NCBI RefSeq assembly: GCF_026341515.1 | Contig: NZ_JAPEOK010000001.1 | Span: 7,750,001-7,814,000, forward strand | Direction: 5' to 3' | DNA: 64,000 nt | From: Streptomyces sp. NBC_00878 | GTDB taxonomy: Bacteria; Actinomycetota; Actinomycetes; Streptomycetales; Streptomycetaceae | Part shown: positions 26,297 to 33,562 of the stretch, piece after piece | How the letters are laid out: the number at the start of each line of letters is the position of its first letter | Numbering within the stretch: position 1 is the first letter of the stretch | Program-made: the position numbers and the translations under genes | The notes under the pieces: model-generated | Told to the model about the DNA's origin: nothing | What the model saw: only the letters and a program-made list of their open reading frames with translations | The model's database searches: none

Positions 26297-27036
26297 ACGC
26301 CGCGCCCGCCGACCAGATCCGACTTCTCGACGTCCAGTCCCTCGACGCCCGCCTGCAGCAGCTCGCGCACAAGCGCAGGTCGCTGCCCGAGCACGCCGAG
26401 ATCGAGTCTCTGACCAAGGACCTCACGCAACTGCGCGACCTGCTGGTCGCCTCGCAGACCGAGGAGAGCGACTGCTCCCGCGAGCAGACCAAGGCGGAGC
26501 AGGACGTCGACCAGGTGCGCCAGCGCGCCTCGCGCGACCAGCAGCGCCTCGACTCCGGCGCCGTCACGTCCCCCAAGGACCTGGAGAACCTCCAGCGCGA
26601 GATCGCCTCCCTCGCCAAGCGCCAGGGTGACCTGGAGGACGTCGTACTGGAGATCATGGAGCGCCGCGAGTCCGCGCAGGAGCGGGTCGCCGAACTGACC
26701 GAGCGCGTCTCGTCCGTCCAGTCCAAGATCGACGACGCGACGGCTCGCCGGGACGCGGCACAGGACTCCCTCGACGGCGAGGCCGCGTCCGCGACCAAGG
26801 AGCGTGAGGTCATCGCGGGCTCCGTCCCCGCCGACCTCCTCAAGCTCTACGAGAAGCTCCGCGAGCAGCAGGGCGGCGTCGGCGCGGCCCGCCTCTACCA
26901 GCGCCGCTGCGAGGGCTGCCGCCTGGAGCTCAACATCACCGAGGTGAACGACGTGAAGGCGGCCGCCCCGGACGCGGTCCTGCGCTGCGAGAACTGCCGC
27001 CGCATCCTGATCCGTACGTCAGAGTCGGGTCTGTAG
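26293..27036 (+). CDS. coiled-coil protein with C-terminal C4 zinc ribbon
   Basis: About 247 residues. Most of the chain (residues 10-185) is a long charged coiled coil rich in Glu, Gln, Arg and Leu, and the C-terminus has a four-cysteine zinc ribbon, CEGCRLEL then CENCRRIL. This is the actinobacterial and general-bacterial 'C4-type zinc ribbon' family (COG1579), of unknown role though often suspected to bind nucleic acid. Start choice is difficult. The family N-terminus NAAPADQIRLLDVQSLD follows a CTG at 26293 that overlaps the nif3 stop, with GGAG nearby. A GTG at 26257 is the nearest standard start and would add 12 residues. Confidence 0.88.
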   Translation: MNAAPADQIRLLDVQSLDARLQQLAHKRRSLPEHAEIESLTKDLTQLRDLLVASQTEESDCSREQTKAEQDVDQVRQRASRDQQRLDSGAVTSPKDLENLQREIASLAKRQGDLEDVVLEIMERRESAQERVAELTERVSSVQSKIDDATARRDAAQDSLDGEAASATKEREVIAGSVPADLLKLYEKLREQQGGVGAARLYQRRCEGCRLELNITEVNDVKAAAPDAVLRCENCRRILIRTSESGL

Positions 27037-27180
27037 GTCTGTAGGTCTGTGGGTCTGTGGGTCTGTGGGTCTGTGGGTCTGTAGGCCGGGTAGGGCCTCT
27101 GGGCCTCTGGGCCGGTGGGCCCGTGGATCGGTGGATCGGTGGATTGGTGGGTCGATGGGGCGGTGGGTCTGTAGGGGCGG
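27037..27180. repeat. GGTCTGT(A/G) octamer array and degenerate continuation
   Basis: From 27029 to 27084 the unit GGTCTGTG or GGTCTGTA is repeated seven times without gaps. A degenerate GGGCCTCT, GGATCGGT and GGGTCGAT tail follows to 27175. It fills the gap between the zinc-ribbon stop and the next ribosome site AAGGAG (27182-27187). Confidence 0.9.
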
Positions 27181-27195
27181 TAAGGAGCTTTCGGC

Positions 27196-28470
27196 TTGCG
27201 TGAGTTGATCGTCGAGGCCGACGGGGGTTCCCGGGGAAACCCGGGGCCCGCGGGCTACGGCGCCGCCGTCATCGACGCGGCGACGGGGGAGACACTGGCC
27301 GAGGCCGCGGAGTACATCGGCGTCGCGACGAACAACGTCGCCGAGTACCGCGGCCTGATCGCGGGCCTGCGCGCGGCCCGCGAACTGGACCCGACGGCCA
27401 CCGTGCGGGTCCGCATGGACTCCAAGCTCGTCGTCGAGCAGATGTCGGGCCGCTGGCAGATCAAACACCCCGCCATGCGCCCCCTGGCGGCCAAGGCCCG
27501 CGCGGTACTCCCCGCTGACCAGGTCACCTACGAGTGGATCCCCCGAGCCCAGAACCAGCACGCGGACCGCCTGGCGAACGAGGCGATGGACGCGGGAGCA
27601 GCGCCCCCTAAGGGGCGCGGGGCTGTGACAGACGCGGCTCCTCCTCCACTCTCGGCTCCTCCTCCACTCTCGGCTTCTCCCCCACTCTCGGCTTCGCTCG
27701 AACGGGGGGACCCCCATCGCGGGCGCGACCAGCCAAGGACGGCCCGCAGCCAGGCGACTCCCGCCAGGTCCCCCGACGCTGATGACGTAAGGGCCGCACG
27801 GAACCTGGCCTCGGCGGCACCGGCCCCGCCCCCAGACCTCGGCCCGCCGACCACCTTCGTCCTGCTGCGCCACGGCGAGACCCCCCTGACCCCCCAGAAG
27901 CGGTTCTCGGGAAGCGGCGGCAGCGACCCCGCGCTGTCGGACACGGGCCGCCACCAGGCCGAGCGCGTCGCAACCGCACTGGCCGCCCGCGGGACCGTAC
28001 AGGACATCGTGTCGTCCCCCCTGGCCCGCTGCCGCGAGACCGCGGGTACCGTGGCCGCCCGGCTCGGACTCGACGTACGGATCGAGGACGGGCTGCGGGA
28101 GACGGACTTCGGGGCGTGGGAGGGGCTGACCTTCGCCGAGGTGCGGGAGCGGTACCCGGACGACATGAGCGCGTGGCTGAGTTCCCCAGACGCCGAACCC
28201 ACCGGCGGCGGCGAGAGTTTCGAGGCGGTGGCCCGGCGCGTGGCCGCGGCCCGCGACAAACTGCTCGCGGCGCACACCGGCCGCACCGTCCTCGTCGTCT
28301 CCCACGTCACGCCCATCAAGACCCTCGTACGGCTGGCCCTGGGCGCCCCGCCGGAGGCCCTGTTCCGGATGGAACTGTCGGCGGCCTCGCTCTCGGTGGT
28401 GGCGTACTACGCCGACGGCAACGCGAGCGTACGGCTTCTCAACGGAACGTCACCGCTGCGCTCGGCTTGA
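27196..28470 (+). CDS. bifunctional RNase HI / acid phosphatase
   Basis: A 424-residue fusion. Residues 1-135 are an RNase HI domain that cuts RNA in RNA-DNA hybrids, with catalytic Asp9 (EADGGSRGNPG), Glu50 (NNVAEYRGL), Asp75 (RMDSKLV) and Asp124 (QHADRLAN). Residues about 218-424 are a histidine phosphatase domain with LLRHGET (His226), a second arginine in SSPLARCRETA and a late His in VVSHVTPI. The homologous S. coelicolor SCO2299 is a characterised fusion of these two activities. The TTG start at 27196 has AAGGAG at ideal spacing and no better alternative. The interdomain linker (about 136-215) is unusual: residues 137-182 are encoded by a copy of a repeat otherwise intergenic (see findings). 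Confidence 0.95.
   Translation: MRELIVEADGGSRGNPGPAGYGAAVIDAATGETLAEAAEYIGVATNNVAEYRGLIAGLRAARELDPTATVRVRMDSKLVVEQMSGRWQIKHPAMRPLAAKARAVLPADQVTYEWIPRAQNQHADRLANEAMDAGAAPPKGRGAVTDAAPPPLSAPPPLSASPPLSASLERGDPHRGRDQPRTARSQATPARSPDADDVRAARNLASAAPAPPPDLGPPTTFVLLRHGETPLTPQKRFSGSGGSDPALSDTGRHQAERVATALAARGTVQDIVSSPLARCRETAGTVAARLGLDVRIEDGLRETDFGAWEGLTFAEVRERYPDDMSAWLSSPDAEPTGGGESFEAVARRVAAARDKLLAAHTGRTVLVVSHVTPIKTLVRLALGAPPEALFRMELSAASLSVVAYYADGNASVRLLNGTSPLRSA
27604..27734. repeat. Streptomyces-type repeat, copy 2, inside a coding region
   Basis: Shares CGCGGGGCTGTGACA, CCCCCACTCTCGGCTTCGCT and GGACCCCCATCGCGGG, in order, with the intergenic copy at 8346-8446. An internal unit CTCCTCCACTCTCGGCT is present three times rather than once. 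Translated in frame as a Pro/Ser-rich linker of the RNase H/phosphatase. Confidence 0.85.
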
Positions 28471-28514
28471 GCGGAGGGGGGCTCGCATTCGGGTCGTGGA
28501 TGAGTTGCCGGCCG

Positions 28515-28560
28515 GTGGGGGCTGGGCGCGCAGTTCCCCGCGCCCCTAAAGGCAAAGACA
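28515..28560. repeat. fragment of the CGCAGTTCCCCGCGCCCCT intergenic repeat
   Basis: The word CGCAGTTCCCCGCGCCCCT with flanking GTGGGGGCTGGGCG and AAAGGCAAAG matches parts of the repeats beside the response-regulator gene (15360-15380 and 16211-16233). It lies between the convergent RNase H/phosphatase and KDPG aldolase genes. Confidence 0.65.
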
Positions 28561-28581
28561 CCGGGCGCCTTGAGGGACGCC

Positions 28582-29268
28582 TCAGTGTGAGCCGGGTCCC
28601 AGGCTCGCGGCATCTCGGGCCAGCTTCTCCACCCGTGCCCAGTCGCGCGTCGCTATCGCGTCCGGCGGGAGCATCCAACTCCCGCCCACGCACAGGACGT
28701 TGGGCAGTGCCAGGTATTCCGGCGCGACGCCGGGACCGACGCCCCCGGTCGGGCAGAAGCGGGCCTGCGGCAGCGGCCCCGCCAGCGCCTCCAGATACGC
28801 CGTGCCGCCCGACGCCTGGGCCGGGAAGAACTTCATGTCGCGCACCCCCCGCTCCAGCAGCGCCACGACCTCCGACGTCGTCGAGACCCCCGGCAGGAAC
28901 GGCACCCCGGACGCCTTCATGGCATCGAGCAGTACGTCCGTCCAGCCCGGGCTCACCAGAAAGCGCGCCCCGGCGGCCACCGACTGCGCCACCTGCTCCG
29001 GCGAGATGACCGTGCCCGCCCCGACCACCGCCGCCGGGACCGCGTCGGCGACCGCCCGGATCGCGTCGAGCGCCACCGGCGTCCGCAGCGTCACCTCGAT
29101 CGCGGGCAGCCCGCCCGCGACGAGCGCGCGGGCCAGCGGCACGGCGTCCGCGACGTCGTCGACGACGACCACGGGGATGACGGGCGCCAGTTCGAGTACG
29201 GACAAGGACGGCGGCGCTGTGGACAGCGGCGAAGAGGGCTGCGGCGATGAGGGCGGGGACGAGGCCAT
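28582..29268 (-). CDS. eda: KDPG/KHG aldolase (2-dehydro-3-deoxyphosphogluconate aldolase)
   Basis: A 228-residue class I aldolase. It cleaves 2-keto-3-deoxy-6-phosphogluconate to pyruvate and glyceraldehyde 3-phosphate. The catalytic glutamate is in AIEVTLRTP, the Schiff-base lysine in DMKFFPAQ, and the phosphate/pyruvate-binding turn in FCPTGGVGP. The N-terminal 20 residues are Ser/Pro-rich and not conserved. The ATG at 29268 is the natural start. No Entner-Doudoroff dehydratase gene is seen nearby, so it may serve sugar-acid catabolism. A CGTTGC-N7-GCAACG palindrome lies 40 nt upstream and probably controls it. Confidence 0.93.
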   Translation of the reverse strand: MASSPPSSPQPSSPLSTAPPSLSVLELAPVIPVVVVDDVADAVPLARALVAGGLPAIEVTLRTPVALDAIRAVADAVPAAVVGAGTVISPEQVAQSVAAGARFLVSPGWTDVLLDAMKASGVPFLPGVSTTSEVVALLERGVRDMKFFPAQASGGTAYLEALAGPLPQARFCPTGGVGPGVAPEYLALPNVLCVGGSWMLPPDAIATRDWARVEKLARDAASLGPGSH

Positions 29269-29307
29269 GCCGTCATCCTGCCCGCACCACACAACATGCG
29301 CAAAGGC

Positions 29308-29326
29308 CGTTGCGTACACTGCAACG
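29308..29326 (-). promoter_or_regulatory. operator candidate CGTTGC-N7-GCAACG upstream of the KDPG aldolase
   Basis: A perfect 6-bp inverted repeat with 7-nt spacer, 40 nt before the aldolase ATG, where a repressor could block the promoter. The symmetry and spacing suit a GntR- or IclR-type dimer; no regulator gene is adjacent. Confidence 0.5.
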
Positions 29327-29340
29327 ACCGCCTCGCAGGC

Positions 29341-29503
29341 TCAGCGCTCCCGCCTGCTCAGTGAATCCCGCCTGCCCGGTGAATGCGGCGCGCCCGGTGA
29401 ATGCGGCGCGCTCGGCGAATGCGGCGCGCTCGGCAAAATAGGGCGCCTCGGTGAGTACGGCGCGCTCGGCGAAATGCGGCGTGCTCGGCGAAATGCGGCG
29501 TGC
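29341..29503. repeat. period-18 minisatellite GAATGCGGCGCGCTCGGC
   Basis: About nine degenerate copies of an 18-bp unit (GAATGCGGCGCGCTCGGC and variants such as GAAATGCGGCGTGCTCGGC) fill the gap between the KDPG aldolase upstream region and the stop codon of the yaaA-like gene. The array abuts that stop exactly. No separate gene is seen. Confidence 0.88.
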
Positions 29504-30286
29504 TCAGTGAATCTCGTCCACCAGCACGTCCAGTGTCCACGCGCGCCCCGCGCCCGCCGGAGCCGTCGCCTCCACCACGTACCCCAGATCCCGCAGCGCC
29601 TCCACCAGCTCCGCCGGCCCCGAAGGAACCGCACCGGACTGCATGAGCCTGCGCACGATGCGGCCCTTGGTCGCCTTGTTGAAGTGGCTGACCACCTTCC
29701 GGGTGGGCGCGTGCAGCACCCGTACGCTCGCCGTGCGCTCCGCGACCTCCCCCTTCGGCTTCCACGCGGTCGCGTACGAGGAGGACCGCAGGTCGAGCAC
29801 GAGCCCCTTCCCGGCCGTCTCGGGCAGCACGGAGGCCATCGCCGTACGCCAGTGCGCGCCCAACGGTCCGAGGCCCGGCAGCTTCACCCCCATCGAGCAG
29901 CGGTACGAGGGAATCCGGTCCGTCACCCGGACCGCGCCCCACAGCCCCGAGAAGACGAGCAGCGAGCGCGTCGCCCGCCGCTTCGCGGCCGTGTCGAGCG
30001 AGGCCAGGTCGAGGGCGTCGTACAACACCCCCGTGTAGATCTCCCCGGCGGGCCGCGTCCCCGCGGTCCGCAGCTCCGTGTTCTTGGCGATCTCGCCGCG
30101 CAGGCCCTCGCTCAGCCCGAGCACCTCGCGCGCCTTCTCCTCGTCGCCCAGGCACAGTTCGACCAGTTCGTCGAGGACCGCCTGCCGCGCCCCGGCGAGC
30201 CCCGGCGACGACAGCGACTCCGGCTTCAACGGCGCGCCCCGCCCGGAGGGAGCCTTTCCTTCGGACGGCGGCAGCAGCACAAGCAC
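29504..30286 (-). CDS. yaaA: YaaA-family peroxide stress protein
   Basis: A 260-residue protein of the YaaA/DUF328 family. In E. coli YaaA lowers free intracellular iron during hydrogen peroxide stress and binds DNA. The N-terminus VLVLLPPSEGKA is diagnostic, and RSLLVFSGLWGAV, DLRSSSYAT and VVSHFNKATKGRIVR are conserved family segments. The GTG at 30286 follows GGGAG and gives exactly the family start; the open frame upstream is non-coding. It is divergent from the RNB ribonuclease gene. The C-terminus ends where an 18-bp minisatellite begins. Confidence 0.93.
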   Translation of the reverse strand: MLVLLPPSEGKAPSGRGAPLKPESLSSPGLAGARQAVLDELVELCLGDEEKAREVLGLSEGLRGEIAKNTELRTAGTRPAGEIYTGVLYDALDLASLDTAAKRRATRSLLVFSGLWGAVRVTDRIPSYRCSMGVKLPGLGPLGAHWRTAMASVLPETAGKGLVLDLRSSSYATAWKPKGEVAERTASVRVLHAPTRKVVSHFNKATKGRIVRRLMQSGAVPSGPAELVEALRDLGYVVEATAPAGAGRAWTLDVLVDEIH

Positions 30287-30407
30287 GGCGGTTCTCCCTG
30301 GAGCATTCGGTACGGGATCGGTAGGTGTTCGGTACGTGAGATACGTGAGAGGGGTGCGCGCAAGCCTACGGGGTGCCGCTCGCCCCGCCCCGCCATACGC
30401 TCGCCCT

Positions 30408-31853
30408 ATGCCCCGCCGCCAGATCCGTGTGACCGGCGCAGCCGAGGCGCCCCTGCGGGCCGCGCTGCGCGCACTGCGTACCGAACTCGGTGTGCCCGAG
30501 GCGTTCGAGCCGGAGGTGCTCGCCGAGGCGGAGAGAGCCGCGCGCGAACCGAGGCTGCCGGCCCACGACGCGACGGACATCCCCCTCTTCACGATCGACC
30601 CGCCGGCATCCACCGACCTAGACCAGGCGATGCACCTTTCCCGCCGCCCGGACGGCTACCGCGTGCGGTACGCCATCGCCGACGTCGCCGCCTTCGTCGT
30701 ACCCGGCGGAACCCTGGACGCGTCCGCCCACCGCCGGGTGTCCACGCTCTACTTCCCGGACGGGAAGATTCCCCTCCACCCGCCGGTGCTGAGCGAGGGG
30801 GCCGCAAGCCTGCTCCCCGACCAGACCTCCCCAGCCGTCCTGTGGACGATCGACCTGGACGCGGACGGCCGCCCCACGGCCACCGACGTCCGCCGCGCCC
30901 TCGTCCGCAGCCGTGCCAAGCTCGACTACGAGTCCGTGCAGAAGCGGCTCGACGCGGGCACCGCCGAGGAACCCCTCGCCCTCCTCAAGGACATCGGGCT
31001 CCTCCGAGAACAGCGGGAAGTGGCCCGCGGCGGCATCTCCCTCAACGTCCCCGAGCAGGAGATCGCCGAGCGCGACGGCGCGTACGAACTCGCCTACCGC
31101 GCCCCGCTGCCCGCCGACGGCTGGAACGCGCAGATCTCCCTGCTCACGGGCATGGCCGCGGCCGAGCTGATGCTCGCGTACGGCACGGGCGTGCTGCGGA
31201 CGCTCCCGGCGGCCCCGGGCGGCGCAGTGGGCCGGCTGCGGCGTACCGCGCGGGCACTGCGCATCGACTGGCCGCACCACGTCTCGTACGCGCAGCTGAT
31301 CCGTACCCTCGACCCGCACCTGCCCCGCCATGCGGCGTTCCTCCAGGAGTGCACGACGTTGCTGCGCGGCGCGGGCTACACGGTCTTCCGGGACGGCGTC
31401 ACTCCGGACATCACCACCCACGCCGCCGTGGCCGCGCCCTACACCCACTGCACGGCCCCGCTCCGCCGCCTGGTCGACCGCTACGCCTCGGAACTGTGCC
31501 TGGCGGCGGCAGCCGGGCAGGAGCCGCCGGAGTGGGTGCTCGCCGCCCTCGACGACCTGCCGAAGCGGATGGCCGAGGGCACCCGCCGGGCCGCTACGGT
31601 CGAGCGCGAGTGCGTCGACATCGTCGAGGCGGCGCTGCTCAAGGACCGCGTGGGCGAGCTCTTCGACGGCACCGTCGTGGACGTACAGGAACGCGAACCC
31701 ACCGTGGGAACCGTCCAGTTGGAGTCCCCGGCCGTCGTCGCCCGCATCAAGGGCGAGGGGGCCGCCGGGCCGCTGCCGCTGGGGGAGCGGCTGCGGGTAC
31801 GGCTCATGCAGGCCGAACCGGGCTCGGCGAAGGTGCTGTTCGCTCCCGCGTGA
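30408..31853 (+). CDS. RNB-domain ribonuclease (RNase II/R type)
   Basis: A 481-residue protein containing the RNB catalytic domain of processive 3-prime to 5-prime exoribonucleases. The metal-binding motif DPPASTDLDQAMHL (about residues 64-77) holds the conserved aspartates, and TAPLRRLVDRYASEL is the C-terminal RNB signature. It is shorter than RNase R and lacks clear cold-shock and S1 domains at the N-terminus; a short beta-rich tail (about 415-481) may substitute. The ATG at 30408 gives MPRRQIRV, the usual start of the actinobacterial subgroup. The last 50 nt overlap the convergent gene at 31804. Confidence 0.93.
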   Translation: MPRRQIRVTGAAEAPLRAALRALRTELGVPEAFEPEVLAEAERAAREPRLPAHDATDIPLFTIDPPASTDLDQAMHLSRRPDGYRVRYAIADVAAFVVPGGTLDASAHRRVSTLYFPDGKIPLHPPVLSEGAASLLPDQTSPAVLWTIDLDADGRPTATDVRRALVRSRAKLDYESVQKRLDAGTAEEPLALLKDIGLLREQREVARGGISLNVPEQEIAERDGAYELAYRAPLPADGWNAQISLLTGMAAAELMLAYGTGVLRTLPAAPGGAVGRLRRTARALRIDWPHHVSYAQLIRTLDPHLPRHAAFLQECTTLLRGAGYTVFRDGVTPDITTHAAVAAPYTHCTAPLRRLVDRYASELCLAAAAGQEPPEWVLAALDDLPKRMAEGTRRAATVERECVDIVEAALLKDRVGELFDGTVVDVQEREPTVGTVQLESPAVVARIKGEGAAGPLPLGERLRVRLMQAEPGSAKVLFAPA

Positions 31854-32490
31854 GTTCAGCGGTGATTTCGGTGGTGGGTTCCTGCCCGAGTTCTCGTACG
31901 CGCGCCAGAGCCGCGCGTATCTCCCGTACCAGCGCCTCGGGTTCGTCGGCGTGGAAGCGGATCAGGTGTACGTCCTTGGGGCGGCCCAGGAAGGTGAAGT
32001 GCCGTACGAGGGTGGAGAGTTCGAGTGTGATCGTGGTCTGCGCGCCGATGGCCAGGTCGAGCCGGCCGTCGCGCTTCTCGTGCGTGGTGACCAACTCGCG
32101 GCGTACGGAGGCGATCGCCGCGAGTGGGACGCGCAGGTCGATGTGGGCGGCCCGGCGGATGCGCAGGACGGTGTCGTCCAGCACGTGCGGGCGGGTCACG
32201 GAGGCCGCGTGCATGCCGACGATCAGGAGCAGTGTGTAGACGTCGAGCATGAACACGACCCGGTGCACGGCGGGATGGTTCCGCAGGAGCACCGCCATGC
32301 AGACGCTTTCGAGGACGGACACGAAGCCGAAGCCGAACATCATCGCGCCCTGGCCGCGACCGTACGCGAAGGCATGCCCCCGCTCGACGCCGTGCGGCCG
32401 CCGGGCCACCCACCGGCCGATGCTCGCCAGCAGCCGCACCTCATGGGCGACGAGCCGCCGTGCGGCCCTGACCACCCCTGCCGCGCTCAT
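31804..32490 (-). CDS. membrane protein of unknown function, coupled to MerR regulator
   Basis: A 228-residue protein with two or three hydrophobic stretches between about residues 48 and 97 (MMFGFGFVSVLESVCMAVLL, VVFMLDVYTLLLIVGMHAAS), followed by a soluble beta-rich domain (IASVRRELVTT, TITLELSTLVRHFTF) like a small PH-type fold. The ATG overlaps the stop of the MerR gene by 4 nt (ATGA), so the pair is translationally coupled and is probably the target of that regulator. The 3-prime end runs 50 nt into the end of the RNB gene on the other strand. Confidence 0.83.
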   Translation of the reverse strand: MSAAGVVRAARRLVAHEVRLLASIGRWVARRPHGVERGHAFAYGRGQGAMMFGFGFVSVLESVCMAVLLRNHPAVHRVVFMLDVYTLLLIVGMHAASVTRPHVLDDTVLRIRRAAHIDLRVPLAAIASVRRELVTTHEKRDGRLDLAIGAQTTITLELSTLVRHFTFLGRPKDVHLIRFHADEPEALVREIRAALARVRELGQEPTTEITAELTRERTAPSPSPVRPA

Positions 32491-33266
32491 CCCGCACGCT
32501 CCACGAGCAGCTGGATCGTCCGGCGGACCGCAGCGGCCTGCGCGGGAGCGAAGTCGTCGAGGAAAGCGCGGAAGAAGCTGCCGGAGTCGGTCATCTCGGG
32601 GCTGCCCAGGTCGAGTTGGCCGAGACCCATGCCCTCCAGGGCCTCGTCGGGGAGGCAGCCGGCGAGGGCGCGGGCGGCCTGCTCGACGCGCGGGTCGGCC
32701 GGGTCGACGCCGACCAGCGCGTCGAGCTGGGCGTACGCCTCGTGCGTCCGCTCCAGGGCGCCGGGCACGTCCGCGGTGGCGCGCAGCGCGGACAGCAGGC
32801 GATCACGGTCCGCCGGCGCCGCGACCGTTTCGAGGAAGGCGATCATCTCGCGGTCCTTCGCGGCCATCGCCGGTTCCGGATGCCGGGTCAACTCGCCGAA
32901 GAGGGCGGCCAGTTCGGGGGAGACGGGCCCCTCGGCGGGCAGGTCGCCCCCCTCCAGCAGGCTGCGCAGCCGCAGCCGCCGCTCCCGGATCGCCGCTTCC
33001 TGTCGCGCGAGGTCGTCGTCGAGTTCCGCGAGCACCTCGGCGAGATCGCGTCCCGCGTCGTCCGCGAGGGCGTCCCGCACCTCGGCGAGACCGAGCCCCA
33101 GCTCGGTCAGCCGTTTGATCCGGGCGAGCACGACGGCGTGCCGCAGCTCGTAGTCGCGGTAGCCGTTGGAGCGCCGCTCGGGTTCGGGCAGCAGCCCGAG
33201 GTGGTGGTAGTGCCGGACGGTCCGCGTCGTGACGCCGACGGCCGCGGCGAGTTCTCCGATCCGCAT
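32487..33266 (-). CDS. MerR-family transcriptional regulator
   Basis: A 259-residue regulator. The N-terminal winged helix MRIGELAAAVGVTTRTVRHY and YELRHAVVLARIKRLTELG are typical of MerR, followed by a coiled-coil dimerisation helix (about 85-125). A C-terminal domain of about 130 residues, probably ligand-binding, lacks a metal-binding cysteine pair, so the signal is more likely an organic compound. A near-perfect 21-bp palindrome of MerR type sits just upstream and should be its own operator. The gene is coupled to a downstream membrane protein. Confidence 0.94.
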   Translation of the reverse strand: MRIGELAAAVGVTTRTVRHYHHLGLLPEPERRSNGYRDYELRHAVVLARIKRLTELGLGLAEVRDALADDAGRDLAEVLAELDDDLARQEAAIRERRLRLRSLLEGGDLPAEGPVSPELAALFGELTRHPEPAMAAKDREMIAFLETVAAPADRDRLLSALRATADVPGALERTHEAYAQLDALVGVDPADPRVEQAARALAGCLPDEALEGMGLGQLDLGSPEMTDSGSFFRAFLDDFAPAQAAAVRRTIQLLVERAG

Positions 33267-33282
33267 GCCCCCAGTAGAAACG

Positions 33283-33303
33283 TTGACGCTGCGGCAGGGT
33301 CAA
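33283..33303 (-). promoter_or_regulatory. MerR-type operator within its own promoter
   Basis: On the minus strand the sequence reads TTGACCCTGCCGCAGCGTCAA, a 21-bp palindrome with 5-bp TTGAC arms and inner CTGC/GCAG symmetry. It begins 17 nt before the MerR start. Long, dyad-symmetric spacers of this kind are the standard binding site of MerR proteins. Confidence 0.7.
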
Positions 33304-33349
33304 GCGAGGGCTTTCCCGGCGGGTCGCCGGCATCGGCGACGCGCCTCGG

Positions 33350-33562
33350 ATGGCGAAGGGACGGCTCCAGCCGCGCGCGGTCCCGTCCTACAACACCGCC
33401 CACCGAGCCCTCGTCCCGCTTGCCCTCATGGCTCCCTACGCCTTCGGGCTCGTGACCTGGGCCCCGGGCTTCGCGGCCCTGTGCGGCTGGCTCGCCCACA
33501 TCTCGTACGATCGCGCCCTCGGCTACGGGCTGCGGACGAAGGAGGGCTTCCAGCGTGACTGA
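33350..33562 (+). CDS. short DUF4260-like membrane protein, probably 5-prime truncated
   Basis: A 70-residue protein with one or two spans (ALVPLALMAPYAFGLVTWAPGFAALCGWLAH) and the ending HISYDRALGYGLRTKEGFQ, which is the characteristic C-terminus of DUF4260 family proteins. Full members are usually well over 100 residues, so the first spans appear to be missing. The upstream frame is open only to 33287 and has no start or ribosome site. It overlaps the TetR gene start by 8 nt, which suggests that it once led, or still leads, a small operon with that regulator. Confidence 0.6.
   Translation: MAKGRLQPRAVPSYNTAHRALVPLALMAPYAFGLVTWAPGFAALCGWLAHISYDRALGYGLRTKEGFQRD

Noticed and set aside
27029..27175. 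Possible CRISPR or iteron-type origin
   Set aside because: The 8-bp units have no spacers, no Rep gene lies near and the location inside a conserved gene row argues against an origin.
29341..29503. Possible CRISPR array
   Set aside because: Repeats are contiguous 18-bp units without unique spacers, and no cas genes are present.
28700..32239. A 1179-codon plus-strand frame spanning the KDPG aldolase, yaaA and RNB genes
   Set aside because: It passes through three unrelated genes, a minisatellite and two promoters, and is rich in Arg/Pro shadow sequence. Recognisable proteins lie in other frames.
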